Both the position numbers and the translations under genes were made by a program. Below are positions 10,176 to 23,791 of a stretch of DNA of 24,412 bases, piece by piece. The stretch's first letter is position 1; every line of letters begins with the position of its first letter. Source of the DNA: Paraglomus occultum (taxonomy: Eukaryota > Glomeromycota > Glomeromycetes > Paraglomerales > Paraglomeraceae); contig CAJVPJ010000463.1 in assembly GCA_910592205.1 (NCBI GenBank), positions 1 to 24,412 on the forward strand, written 5' to 3'. The notes beneath the pieces are model-generated. The model was not told where the DNA came from. It was given only the letters and a program-made list of their open reading frames with translations, and ran no database searches.

Positions 10176-12266
10176 TCAGATGTACTTGTCTATCCCCCTA
10201 ACATCCTCCAGCTTCTCAATAAGGTACCCCGTTGCTAATTCTCGTGAAAGTAACGGAAGGACATCCATAGCACGCCACGACTCGCATACTTTTTCGACTT
10301 CAGCTACTGCATCCTCACTGATACAAACACAAAATATAGCATCGTATCCACCGGCTGAAATCCATCATTTGAAATTAGAATGAGATACGTAAGCAGGGAG
10401 AAGAATTACAACGTTAGTTTAAACTGATGTTCTTACCACCAGGAACGCCGGCCATGATTACACCGGCCACTTTCATACAGGCATCGAGCAATTCTGTCTG
10501 TTCTGGCGGTTCGATTGGTACTTCTGATTCGGTTGACATTTGCCTTAGCAGATTTCGTATTTGCTAAAACAGGACAGATTGTTAAGAATGGAACAATGTA
10601 ATCCGTTAGACTTGATAATTGACACTCACTTGGAATGTTTGGTAAACATGATCCATGAATTTTATGACCGAGTTATGAGGACTACCATGACTGAGTTCTG
10701 ACCACTACATAAACACGGTAGCTCGCTTATTAGAAATTGTTTTTATATTGGGTTACGAACAAAGTATCTTGCAATCATACAATCGTGAACTACCGACCTT
10801 CTCTCCCGGTAGTTCGGAGCAACGTCTTATTCCTTCTTCGTACAGATCACGCTCAACCTCACTCATATCTACCAAATACCTTAGATCATCCTCTATTTTC
10901 TGGTTACAAGCGCCGAGCTCGTTCCATAATCTATTGGCTGATCAAATAGAAATGAGATTGCGAGTACGCACATGTTTTATTGAACGACTAAAGAATGTAC
11001 CTTTTTCCGGATTAGCCTTCCGCCATGCTAATACCTTTCCGACCATCGAAGGCGTGTGTGATCCAGCATCCACATCAGCAAGCATAAGAATAAAATGAGG
11101 AGGAAGACGTGTTGGTCTAACCACGCTGTCCCACCTATAATAAAATTATTATTAAACTCGGTTCAGATGAAATGGGGTATTTTGCGGAGAACTTACTCAT
11201 TAAAGTCGGGCTCTACTATTAGGCTGAGTCTTTCAAAGTCGACTATGCCCTTGAGCTAATAATCCGATTAATAATCTTTGAAGCGATCCATAAACTCAAT
11301 GTAAACATGCATACCTCGCTACGATCTTCATTATTAGCAGCAAAAGCTTCCTCAATCACGCTTGCGGAAAACCGTTTATAAACCTGACTACCCCAGACCG
11401 CGGCAGAAATATCAAACCCCGATCCTACCTTTCCCTGCGCAAGTCCGTGACACATCTGTGCCGTGTTGTTGACCAAACGTTTATCATAATCTTTGCCATC
11501 TTCATTTTGGTGCACGACTCCAAAGTGAACGTATAAGGCTGCAACAATAGAGGTGGTCAGCGCTGCAGATGAACCAAGACCCGTTTTATGAACTTTCGAT
11601 ATGGGAACGTGGAATGATGACAGTGGGTCTATAAGACGCGTAGAGGCGGCAGTTAGTGGGAGATGGGATTTGGCTAGCTAAAGCGGAATGGGATTGAAAA
11701 GACATGGTGACAGTAGACGGGTGATTTAGAAAAGAAAATTAAAAGTCGCGCGCGTCTGAGAGTGAAAACATGATGAATTTTATGCTACCTGTTCCCTCAA
11801 TGAATAGAAATCGTTACTTCCCAGGACCATAATTTCAAGACCTCTGCCGATTATTTCAGTAAATGCGCTGCTTTCAATCCTTTGTGATATGATGCCAAGT
11901 GTGTATTTTATCGCAAATCGAATAAAGGCACTTCCCTTGCCTTGATTTCTTTACACATAATAGCAATGAAAAATAGTATTAATCCTCTTTTTCTTTTTGC
12001 ATGACATTCTCATGACATTCTCATTATAGACACCTCTGATTAAAAGATTCCAAATTCTCGACATCATATTCCCAGACGGCATCCTCAAACTGTGGTGATT
12101 TGACTATTACTTTGTTTGGGCGTTGTCCGTCCTTAATCACACAATAAAACCTCGAATCTGTGCTAATGACAACTGCATTAAATGATCGATCAAGCACAAG
12201 GTATCCACCGATTATAAGAGCTTTCCCCGGTGCAGAAACTATTGTGAGCTGTTGTTGATTTGACAT
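10176..12266 (-). CDS. ERG8: Phosphomevalonate kinase, 489 aa, 9 exons
   Basis: This GHMP-family kinase phosphorylates 5-phosphomevalonate with ATP to give mevalonate diphosphate in the cytosolic mevalonate pathway to sterols and isoprenoids. Minus-strand exons are 12266-12034, 11948-11789, 11677-11315, 11255-11197, 11134-11001, 10937-10798, 10704-10630, 10563-10437 and 10354-10176. Introns are 59-111 bp, all GT-AG, and the total of 1470 nt keeps frame. Diagnostic motifs are SAPGKALIIGGYLVLD (11-26), the ATP loop KTGLGSSAALTTS (GLGSSAA at 164-170), the Erg8-type DVDAGSHTPSMV, and GVPGAGGYDAIF (427-438). Length is close to yeast Erg8 (451). Met12266 was chosen; an in-frame Met at 12311 would add 15 residues that do not look conserved. 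The 160-bp gap to the SEN34 stop leaves little room for a separate promoter. Confidence 0.95.
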
Positions 12267-12413
12267 GCTTTTGGCTGAAAGTCTGAGACAATGTTTGAAT
12301 GATGGTTGCACGGAGAAGAATATGTTGCAACGTCGATCGCTAGCTCCGTCTATTAAAATTTTTAATAATCATTTGAAACAAACAATACATTGTGTTCTCT
12401 TTAATGTGTGTAA

Positions 12414-12419
12414 TTTATT
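12414..12419 (-). terminator. Candidate polyadenylation signal for SEN34
   Basis: On the minus strand AATAAA starts only 7 bases past the SEN34 stop codon. That would give a very short 3' untranslated region, in keeping with the 160 bp between SEN34 and the ERG8 start. Confidence 0.4.
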
Positions 12420-12425
12420 TGGATT

Positions 12426-13602
12426 CTATTTTCCTGCCCACTGGATTGAGACATATACAACTTCATCTTTATCCTTGTCCCACGAACAAAACAATTTGGT
12501 CTTTCTTACAACGGTACTCATTCTTCCCTCTCTAATTATATCTATTGGATTTATTGGAGCATCCATATCTACAACAGACACGGCAAATTGACTGTGATAT
12601 TGAAGTGGATCGCCTGTGAGAACGTGACAAGAAGTAAAAGTGAATGGCAATCGAGCACTTATAATACGGATGACCATCTAACGTTTTTACAATTACCTGG
12701 ATAAGCCAAATAATCACTTCCAAACTTGCTTCCACTAGTAATGTAATAGCCTTTCTCCCAAATATCCTTAAATACTTTATATCTAGTTTTGTCCTCATCG
12801 GACTCGGGCCACGTCCATATTAACTGACTTCTGGCTTCTTCAAGGCTAGCATGACTACAATTTTTGTCATCGTACCATGGAAACAAGTAAGAGGATGTTT
12901 TTGTCGTAACGGATGGAGAAAATCCACGCGGTGGTTCCAACTTTGGTATATCATTTGTTATGGTCACCTCTTGTTGACTCTCTGATAATGGAGATGGAGA
13001 TGGAGATGACAAAGGCGAAATGGTCGGCGACTGATCTACTCCTTGAATTTTGTGTGAGCCTAAGCTATTGTCATCTTCATTCAATTTGTTGACTCCAGAT
13101 GTATGATTGGCAATTCGTGCTTTCCGGGTTCTTAGATAGTCTGCAATTTGTCTTGTCTCATCGTCCGCTTTCTCTTTATGATATGCATCAATCTCATCAT
13201 CAGTCGGGCATCTGTGCGCGCTGCGATCTTCAATCAACGTTATTACGCCTATTCAAACATACAATATCATCAAAGTTTAGGATGATTTGGGACGACAAAG
13301 TACTAGCCTAAACAAACAAGCAACCACACCTTTTGACAATAAAAGAGTCACTTCTTCTTGCATCAATTTTAGCGGTAATCCATAGAAACGGTTTTGCATT
13401 GGAAGTTGTGGAAGAGTACCAATGAGTGACCCAACGATATGATATTGTGATCTGAGGGTGTGAATTGCTTTTATGACGCAATGTTAATGTCTAAAAAAAA
13501 TTCACATCCCAGAGATATTCGTTCTGACATCTTACCATCTGCATCATATACTAGCGCCTTATTATCAACAATGTGCACTTTGAACGGATTTTTCAAACTC
13601 AT
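12426..13602 (-). CDS. SEN34: tRNA-splicing endonuclease subunit Sen34, 314 aa, 4 exons
   Basis: This is one of the two catalytic subunits of the Sen2-Sen34-Sen15-Sen54 complex; it cuts the 3' splice site of intron-containing pre-tRNA. Minus-strand exons are 13602-13536, 13467-13330, 13248-12697 and 12613-12426. Introns are 68, 81 and 83 bp, all phase 1. The N-terminal domain shows VYDADAIHTLR, VGSLIGTLPQLPMQN and GLPLKLMQEEVTLL. A low-complexity Ser/Pro linker follows. The C-terminal nuclease domain carries KGYYITSGSKFGSDYLAYPG, DPLQYHSQF and STVVRKTKLFC. The catalytic triad reads Tyr251, His259 and Lys290, with the same spacing as human TSEN34 (Y247, H255, K286). Length matches human (310). 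The start is the first in-frame ATG; a 3-codon uORF overlaps it. Confidence 0.94.
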
Positions 13603-14398
13603 GAGTGCATTAAAACTTGCTCGTCTGAAAGTTGCACAGTAAAAAAGCTTAAATTGACAAAACAATCAATTCCTGGCCTTTGTGTGACTCATGCTGTACG
13701 GTAAACAGTTGGCTCGCCGCAAAATTAAAATTTGTAAAAGATTCTTTTTAAAGCATTTGAGAACGACACATCGTCGTTTTATAACCAGTATGGGAACGAC
13801 ACATCATCGTTTCGTAACCAGCTTCGTCAAGTCTAATACTTTGCATAAACTCTAAATCCGTGCATGCATCCCCATGATGACAACCTATGTACAGCCTTTC
13901 AATATACAATCGGTGCGAGTTAACACACACGCGATAGACAATTATATAATATTTAATTAATGAAATTAATAGAGATTGCTAATTATTGTATTGGGCATAC
14001 TTTGATAAACACACTAGCGTTTTAATAAATAAACTTTCGCATGAATCGAGTATCATCGGCAACAGTCAATCAGCAGACGAGGCATTAACTATTCCATGAA
14101 TCTTTACGTTGCAATATATTCATCTTAAGCCGTTAACGTTAAGCATCTTGTCGTATAATCAATATTGCGGGTCTGAAGCACGACTAAATAGTTGACACGC
14201 GTATATTGTGTATTCGAAAATGTGCAATACTTGGGCACACGAAATCACGAGGTTGACGATGGTTGCACCATGTCTTTTTTTGGCTGATTCGGTCCGACAC
14301 ACGCATCGACTTTTGCGCTGCCCCCAATATCAAGCCAAACTGCATTCATTCCCTCCAACATTTACACCATAGATTGACAATCTGAAATACTTTGGACT
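13603..14398. promoter_or_regulatory. Shared divergent intergenic region SEN34 / PRP22
   Basis: This 796-bp region separates the start codons of the minus-strand SEN34 and the plus-strand PRP22. It must hold both promoters. It contains the tandem hairpin repeat at 13761-13821. No strong TATA box was identified. A minus frame of 60 codons (13748-13930) covers the repeat but has no support as a gene. Confidence 0.6.
13761..13821. repeat. Two tandem 28-bp copies with internal hairpins, period 33 bp
   Basis: Copies at 13761-13788 and 13794-13821 match at 25 of 28 positions. Each contains AACGAC, a 5-base loop and GTCGTT (copy 2 has one arm mismatch). The pair lies about 160 bp upstream of the SEN34 start. 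It might be a paired binding site for a dimeric regulator, or simply a local duplication. Confidence 0.75.
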
Positions 14399-18992
<4,594 letters not shown>

Positions 18993-19485
18993 TTATTGGA
19001 GAGATAATAAATAATAATAATAATAATAAGTAAAAGCCTTCGTAATCATAATTCGTCATTTTTGGTTTAATGCCCAATGTGTCATTATCCTTCTTCTAAT
19101 CGATGATTTCATTTACGATTCTACTTTATTTTTATTTGGAGACTTAAGAGCACAACGCCAAGATATTAGAAATGGTATCTCGCGCAAATCTAAATAATAC
19201 ATGCATGCACATCCATGTGATTCACTTACTTATAGTTAATAATGCGCTGTTCCGAATGATTAGGAACAAGTGTTTAGGAGAGAGGAGGGGTATTTGAATT
19301 TCTTTGAGAGACATGACCATGACCAGCGTCATCTATCTGCGGTCGATTACTATTGAGCGTTACGCCCATTAGACCATTTGCAAACACTTCAAGTGACGTC
19401 TTCTTCGGTAAAAAGGATATTTAGATCCTTATGGGGGCAAGCGTTGTAGCAGCACATATTTGAAGTCACGTGATAGTAAAGCGTG
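18993..19485. other. 3' flank of PRP22 and spacer before the inverted-repeat element
   Basis: No gene is supported. The stretch begins with the PRP22 polyadenylation signal and a TAA microsatellite (19012-19029, six units) and then shows nothing recognisable. Confidence 0.5.
19006..19011 (+). terminator. Candidate polyadenylation signal AATAAA of PRP22
   Basis: AATAAA lies 14 bases after the PRP22 stop and runs directly into six TAA repeats (19012-19029). The run of overlapping near-signals makes the exact site uncertain. Confidence 0.45.
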
Positions 19486-19919
19486 CATAGTAATACAAAT
19501 AATAGCGATAGGGGAAGTCAGTCCGTATATAAACTTCAAAACCTTAAGGCTTTTCAAGGGCGTGGGTTATGGCCTCAAAACTTAGGCGGTAGATACTTTC
19601 ATGCTTGCTTTACCAGAAAATAAGGCGTTTTTTTTCATTTTCATTGACGTTATTCTCGGTTTACATATGTATATATACTTTTTGTAGGAACGGTTATCAA
19701 TTACTTTATAGCAAGGGAAAAACTTTTCTATTTTCTGGTAGAGTAAGCATGAAAGTATCTACCGTCTAATTTTTGAGGCCATAACCCACGTCCTTGAAAA
19801 GCCTTAAGGTTTTGAAGTTTATACGTCCTTTACTATTGCAAAATGATCGGCAATGATCGGCGAAAAAACTTCATATACGGACTTTCATATGTGACTTCCC
19901 CTATGTTTGTATTACTATG
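19486..19919. mobile_element. Non-autonomous inverted-repeat element (MITE-like), ~434 bp
   Basis: The left arm (19486-19622) and right arm (19729-19919) are inverted copies. Both outer ends read CATAGTAATACAAA inward and then reach TAGGGGAAGTCA. Both arms share AAACTTCAAAACCTTAAGGC, GTGGGTTATGGCCTCAAAA, GGTAGATACTTTCATGCTT and CCAGAAAATA. About 106 bases lie between the arms and code for nothing. The right arm is longer because it carries about 50 extra bases near its outer end, including ATGATCGGCA twice in tandem. No clear target-site duplication is visible just outside the ends, so the true termini and the transposase superfamily remain unknown. A transcript would fold into a long hairpin. 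Confidence 0.8.
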
Positions 19920-20018
19920 GATATCGTACCCCCCAATCAATCATGTGTCCATGCGTCACATTAAGAGCGGAGCTCATGCCAAGGCATAGAAAAATCGACA
20001 TAATATATAATCGAATCC

Positions 20019-20024
20019 TTTATT
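20019..20024 (-). terminator. Candidate polyadenylation signal of the 485-aa gene
   Basis: AATAAA on the minus strand lies 37 bases past the stop codon at 20062, a suitable position for 3' end formation. Confidence 0.45.
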
Positions 20025-20061
20025 AGCAAAGCCAGTATGACCGATATCTATTTATGAAATT

Positions 20062-21985
20062 CTAAGGAGTCGCTACAGTTGTTGTCATTTCACCAGAACT
20101 ATGCTCACTATACCCAGAATCAGAATTATATAATATCTTATGGATTGTACATGCGACGGCTGTTCTCAGAGTCATCAAAGTATGTATAAGTGGGTATACG
20201 GCACTTGGCGAAGTCATATGTAATGGAATTGTTGCTTCCTCTATTAGACAGTACTTGTAAATACCCGACTCTCTACGCATAGCATAAAGTTCTATATTAT
20301 CGCCTATAATAAAAGCAACATGATTAAGAGCAGGAGGTATAGCTTCAGGAAAATAAAAAAAATACAATGTATTACCTGCGATGTTAATAGCAAATATAGC
20401 CAAATTCTGCCTCTTGGACGATTGTTTGAATATTCTTTTAAGCTTCGATAAAATCCTAGTAGTATCAATAGAATCCTTGGAAAATCGAATTAATTTTTTA
20501 TGATCTCGCCGGCGTTTATCTTGACTGGAATTTGGTCTGCCAGTTTCAAGGTATACTATTTCAAGTTCTGCATCTTTTCCTAATTGCGTTATGGTCATAT
20601 AATCAGGTTTTCGTGCAAACTTGCGAGATCCTTTTCGTACAGTACTAGCCGAACTCCCCTCTTCACCCCTATTTATAAAAATCATTAAATAAGAAACATT
20701 TCATAGCCGATACCAGAGAACTGCTTACCATATATCCCATACAACAGGATTTCCGGGTAAATCACTCATTACTATATTTATTAATGGTGCAAGTACTTCA
20801 CAGACATATGATCCTTCATTAACAGATTTTCCTTTCTTTGTATAGGCTTCATACTTAGGCGATTTCCAAACCTTAAACCTACAAAAGATCCCGCCCGTTC
20901 ACATTACTCATTAGTAGTTGCAAGTTAACATATATAAGAATGCAGAATATACTGTGCGATGAGTCAAGCGAACTTACAAAGATTCTAATATTCGTCTCGT
21001 TGTTTCTCGAAGCCTTTCAGAACTATCTAACCATTTTCCAAATTCGGCATCACACAATTCTTCGTCTAAATTTATCTTCGACTCCTCATTATGTATAACC
21101 TCTTTACAAGTATTCATTAACATATCATTATGATCTAGCTTGTATTTCTCGAAAGGCTCCTTAAAAATATCACAAAGTGATCCGGGCATCTTTGTAAAAG
21201 GTACTGATTTAATATCAAGTACCCCAGAGCATATCGGATGATCAAATCCAAGGCTTTCGACATTTATTTTTCCTAATTCCATTTCTATTCTTTCCCACAT
21301 AGCTTTCTCATAACCGGTGCTCTCTTTTATAAGTTGTCCAACGTCACGTTTCAAACGCCGCAAATTTGCATTCGCATCATCAGACCATGTCTCGGCATCA
21401 ATTACCAGAGCCTTCATTTCTGTTAGAGAGCATAAATCTTCGAATGCGCTTGCAACCTGAAATTAATTAACTTAGCTTAGACTTAACATATTTTATTAAT
21501 TAAGGTGAATAACAATTCGCGGGATCAGATTAGGTTTCCATTTTCAAAAACTATCAAAATTGCCGGCAATGAGCTCAATGACCAATATTCCGGGCACATA
21601 TAACTAGTTACTGCCATGCGGGAAGTGATAAACTCACAACGGACATTAGCGCATTCGCTAGCATATATGCCTTTTAGAAAACCTAAAAATACAAATCATC
21701 ATATCCATATATTTATTGCGGAGCAATGAGGCTTTGCCTCTCATAAAAATTTTATCGTCTTACCCGTTTCGCTAATTTTTTTCCTGTACCAAAACTTTGA
21801 AGCTTCTTTTTCCGTTCAACATCACCTGAGGGGACTTTTTTCAAAACTCTTTCTAGGACATTCATAAAATTCTCCACCTCCTTTTCGAGAACACCAGTCC
21901 ATTCACCATGTTCTACTCGTGTATACAAAGCTGTAGAGATTCTAACAATATCAAGGGGTTCTTTTGATAAAAGAAATTTTTCCAT
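20062..21985 (-). CDS. Uncharacterised protein, 485 aa, 4 exons, possible nuclease-like C-terminal domain
   Basis: Minus-strand exons are 21985-21764, 21456-20978, 20878-20729 and 20668-20062. Introns are 307, 99 and 60 bp, all GT-AG, and the total of 1458 nt keeps frame. The N-terminal half is charged and mostly helical in look (residues 1-234). The C-terminal half contains GSYVCEVLAPLINIVMSDLP and then RKPDYMTITQ (304-312), ELEIVYLETGRPNSS (318-332) and DHKKLIRFSKDS (339-350). The order Pro-Asp, Glu-x-x-x-x-Glu, Lys-Lys loosely resembles a PD-(D/E)XK restriction-endonuclease-like core. The usual Lys of (D/E)XK is not in place, so this is only a suggestion. I have a general impression that similar proteins of unknown role occur in Rhizophagus, but cannot verify it. 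There is no signal peptide and no obvious membrane helix. Start: first ATG with coherent exon 1; the 307-bp intron could hide an alternative exon. Confidence 0.75.
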
Positions 21986-22635
21986 TTTTCGTTATAATAA
22001 AAAAATAGATATTAGTCTGTAATCCCTATATAAAAATCACGAGTAAGAAAATGCAATAAAACAAAATCACTAAAAGCGACAAGTAACGCTATACAGCCCT
22101 TTTAAACGGTTCCGCATTTTCTCTTTCTGGCCTCATTTAGGCATAGGAATAGTAGCCATTGCCATGCAATAGATCTAGGGAATGTGAAAGGGGAGCAATG
22201 CAAGCCCATAGGTATTTACTATGTAAATATGCACGACGAAAAAACTTTTCACAAAGAAATGCATATATCACAAGTTAATCAAACAATCAGCAGGTCACAC
22301 GGTTACATGCATAAAAAGTTCCATGATCTGTGTTACACTTATTTTGGAAATTTGACCGCAGTAACAGGTCGTACGATTGCATCATGCATGAAAGATTCCA
22401 TGACCTTCGATTTTATCTGTGGTATAATATGTGATATGTATTACGGAGTAATGGCCTGATCGAACATCTTAATCTGTATTACGCAATCGATTTTTCAGGC
22501 ATGTGATTCTTTTTCCGATAATTGATTGTAATAAGAGGGTTTTCAATTGACTGGATTATCGTAAAGAGGCTAAGCTAATTCATCACTGTTTTGTGAAATT
22601 AATGCCAATCTTTGCCCCGTCTTCGTAAATATTGA
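21986..22635. other. Promoter side of the 485-aa gene, no further gene
   Basis: A 91-codon plus frame (22184-22459) has several Cys and His but no family pattern or splice partners, so I do not call it. No repeat of note was seen. Confidence 0.4.
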
Positions 22636-22932
22636 GCGATTCCGATTCGACCTCCTATCTCTATTCTACCCGATGATCCAAAAGAGAAACGAAACTATGT
22701 AATTAAAATGGTATTGGAAAAGGTTCCTAATTTATCTCTTAACTATAGTAATAAAATTGTCGATTACTTTACTTGTTTAACATCATGCCGTATATGCAAT
22801 AATGTTCATAAAAATGAAAATTTAGAAGGTGAGTGGGGTATTGGTGAATATGCCAATACAAGAACAGATCGCCTCAGATGCTGGGGGAATAAATATCAGA
22901 ATCCAATTCAAATAGTATCTATAATGGTATAA
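22636..22932 (+). pseudogene. Fragment of a Cys-rich (possible zinc-binding) coding sequence
   Basis: This open stretch of 98 codons is bounded upstream by a TGA (22633-22635) and ends with TAA. It has no convincing start: the first ATG (22708) lies after well-formed sequence RPPISILPDDPKEKRNYVIK. It contains SCRICNNVHKNENLEGEWG and later RLRCWGNKYQNPIQIVSI, that is, one CxxC pair and one or two further Cys/His that could form part of a zinc site. It looks like a 5'-truncated relic of a larger, probably repeated, gene. Alternatively it is one internal or terminal exon of a gene whose other exons I cannot find. Confidence 0.4.
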
Positions 22933-23059
22933 GATCGACCTATTACCATATAGCAGACATTTTAACTGTTACAAGACACGAAATGAAAAAATAACAAATT
23001 ATATCTTTATTGACATCTGTAGGCTCGAAGAGCCATTGCTCTGCAATAAAATAAACCAT

Positions 23060-23440
23060 TTAGCCTGTGCGTGATAGAAGAGTTCCAGAATGTCTAGAAA
23101 AAATCGCACGTGGTGCGACACGACGACCATATACCCATGCCGATAGAATTTTTCGTTTTTTCGATTTACTACTTGCACCAGTTATTAAAAATAGAAGACC
23201 TCCTGATCTGGCTATGCCTGGCTAAAAATTCGTATGAATTGAACATGGATTTTTTCCCATTCTTCCATAAGATCATCGAGCCATGCAGTACTCAAACCAC
23301 TTTTTAGTATACCTTGACGTAATAACTCTTCACCGACCAGCCTCTCCCGATCTGTTAAAAATTTGCGATATCTTTCTAGGGTCTTCTTTTCTTTTTACTT
23401 CTTTAACACCCAGTGGTTGAGTGGGAGCTAAGAAATTAGA
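23060..23440 (-). pseudogene. Frameshifted coding relic of unknown family
   Basis: On the minus strand three consecutive frames look coding-like and overlap at their ends. The first (about 23440-23370) includes APTQPLGVKEVKRKEDPRK. The second (about 23380-23212) includes YRKFLTDRERLVGEELLRQG and TAWLDDLMEEWEKIHVQF, ending at a TAG. The third (about 23217-23060) includes GGLLFLITGASSKSKKRKI and WVYGRRVAPRAIFSRHSG, ending at TAA. Shifts between them suggest a decayed gene. An acceptor-like TTTTTAG at the second switch leaves a spliced gene possible. No family is recognised. Confidence 0.35.
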
Positions 23441-23601
23441 AAGAAAAATATATTTATTAAAAAAGGATCTCGGACAAGGAAAGGGTTAAGGAAAAGATTA
23501 ATTGGCTAATTTCTTCTGATAAAATCAGATTCCACCGCGATAGAAACGTATATCTCTTTCCAAATCCCCACGAAAACATCCCATGGCCCATCTTGATGGC
23601 T

Positions 23602-23717
23602 CTCGAATGACGATACAAATGCAATCTACACGTCACCCTGATGAGCAGACTGTAAACGTCTCATCTTTGACGAGGCAACGCAAAATGCGCGTCACTCGAA
23701 TGACGATACAAACGCAA
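23602..23717. repeat. Two 23-bp direct repeats, 93 bp apart
   Basis: CTCGAATGACGATACAAATG and three more bases (23602-23624) recurs with one change at 23695-23717. Both are followed at varying distance by CGTCA plus CCTGA. This is a short dispersed or tandem duplication with no coding role visible. Confidence 0.7.
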
Positions 23718-23757
23718 ATCGCTCGTCATACCTGAGACTATATTATACTCTAATCTA

Positions 23758-23791
23758 AGCCGTTTTTTGTTTATATAAACAAAAAACGGCT
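23758..23791. repeat. Perfect 34-bp palindrome
   Basis: The arm AGCCGTTTTTTGTTTAT is followed immediately by its exact reverse complement ATAAACAAAAAACGGCT, with no spacer. The flanking bases (A before, C after) do not extend the match. It could be the fused ends of a transposon, a cruciform-forming site, or a bidirectional terminator-like hairpin. Confidence 0.9.

Noticed and set aside
12267-12311. Upstream in-frame ATG extending ERG8 by 15 residues
   Set aside because: The extra residues are not kinase-like, and ERG8 proteins usually begin shortly before SAPGK; it cannot be fully excluded.
22184-22459. 91-codon plus-strand open frame with scattered Cys and His
   Set aside because: No repeated or spaced metal-binding pattern and no recognisable family; kept only as a note.
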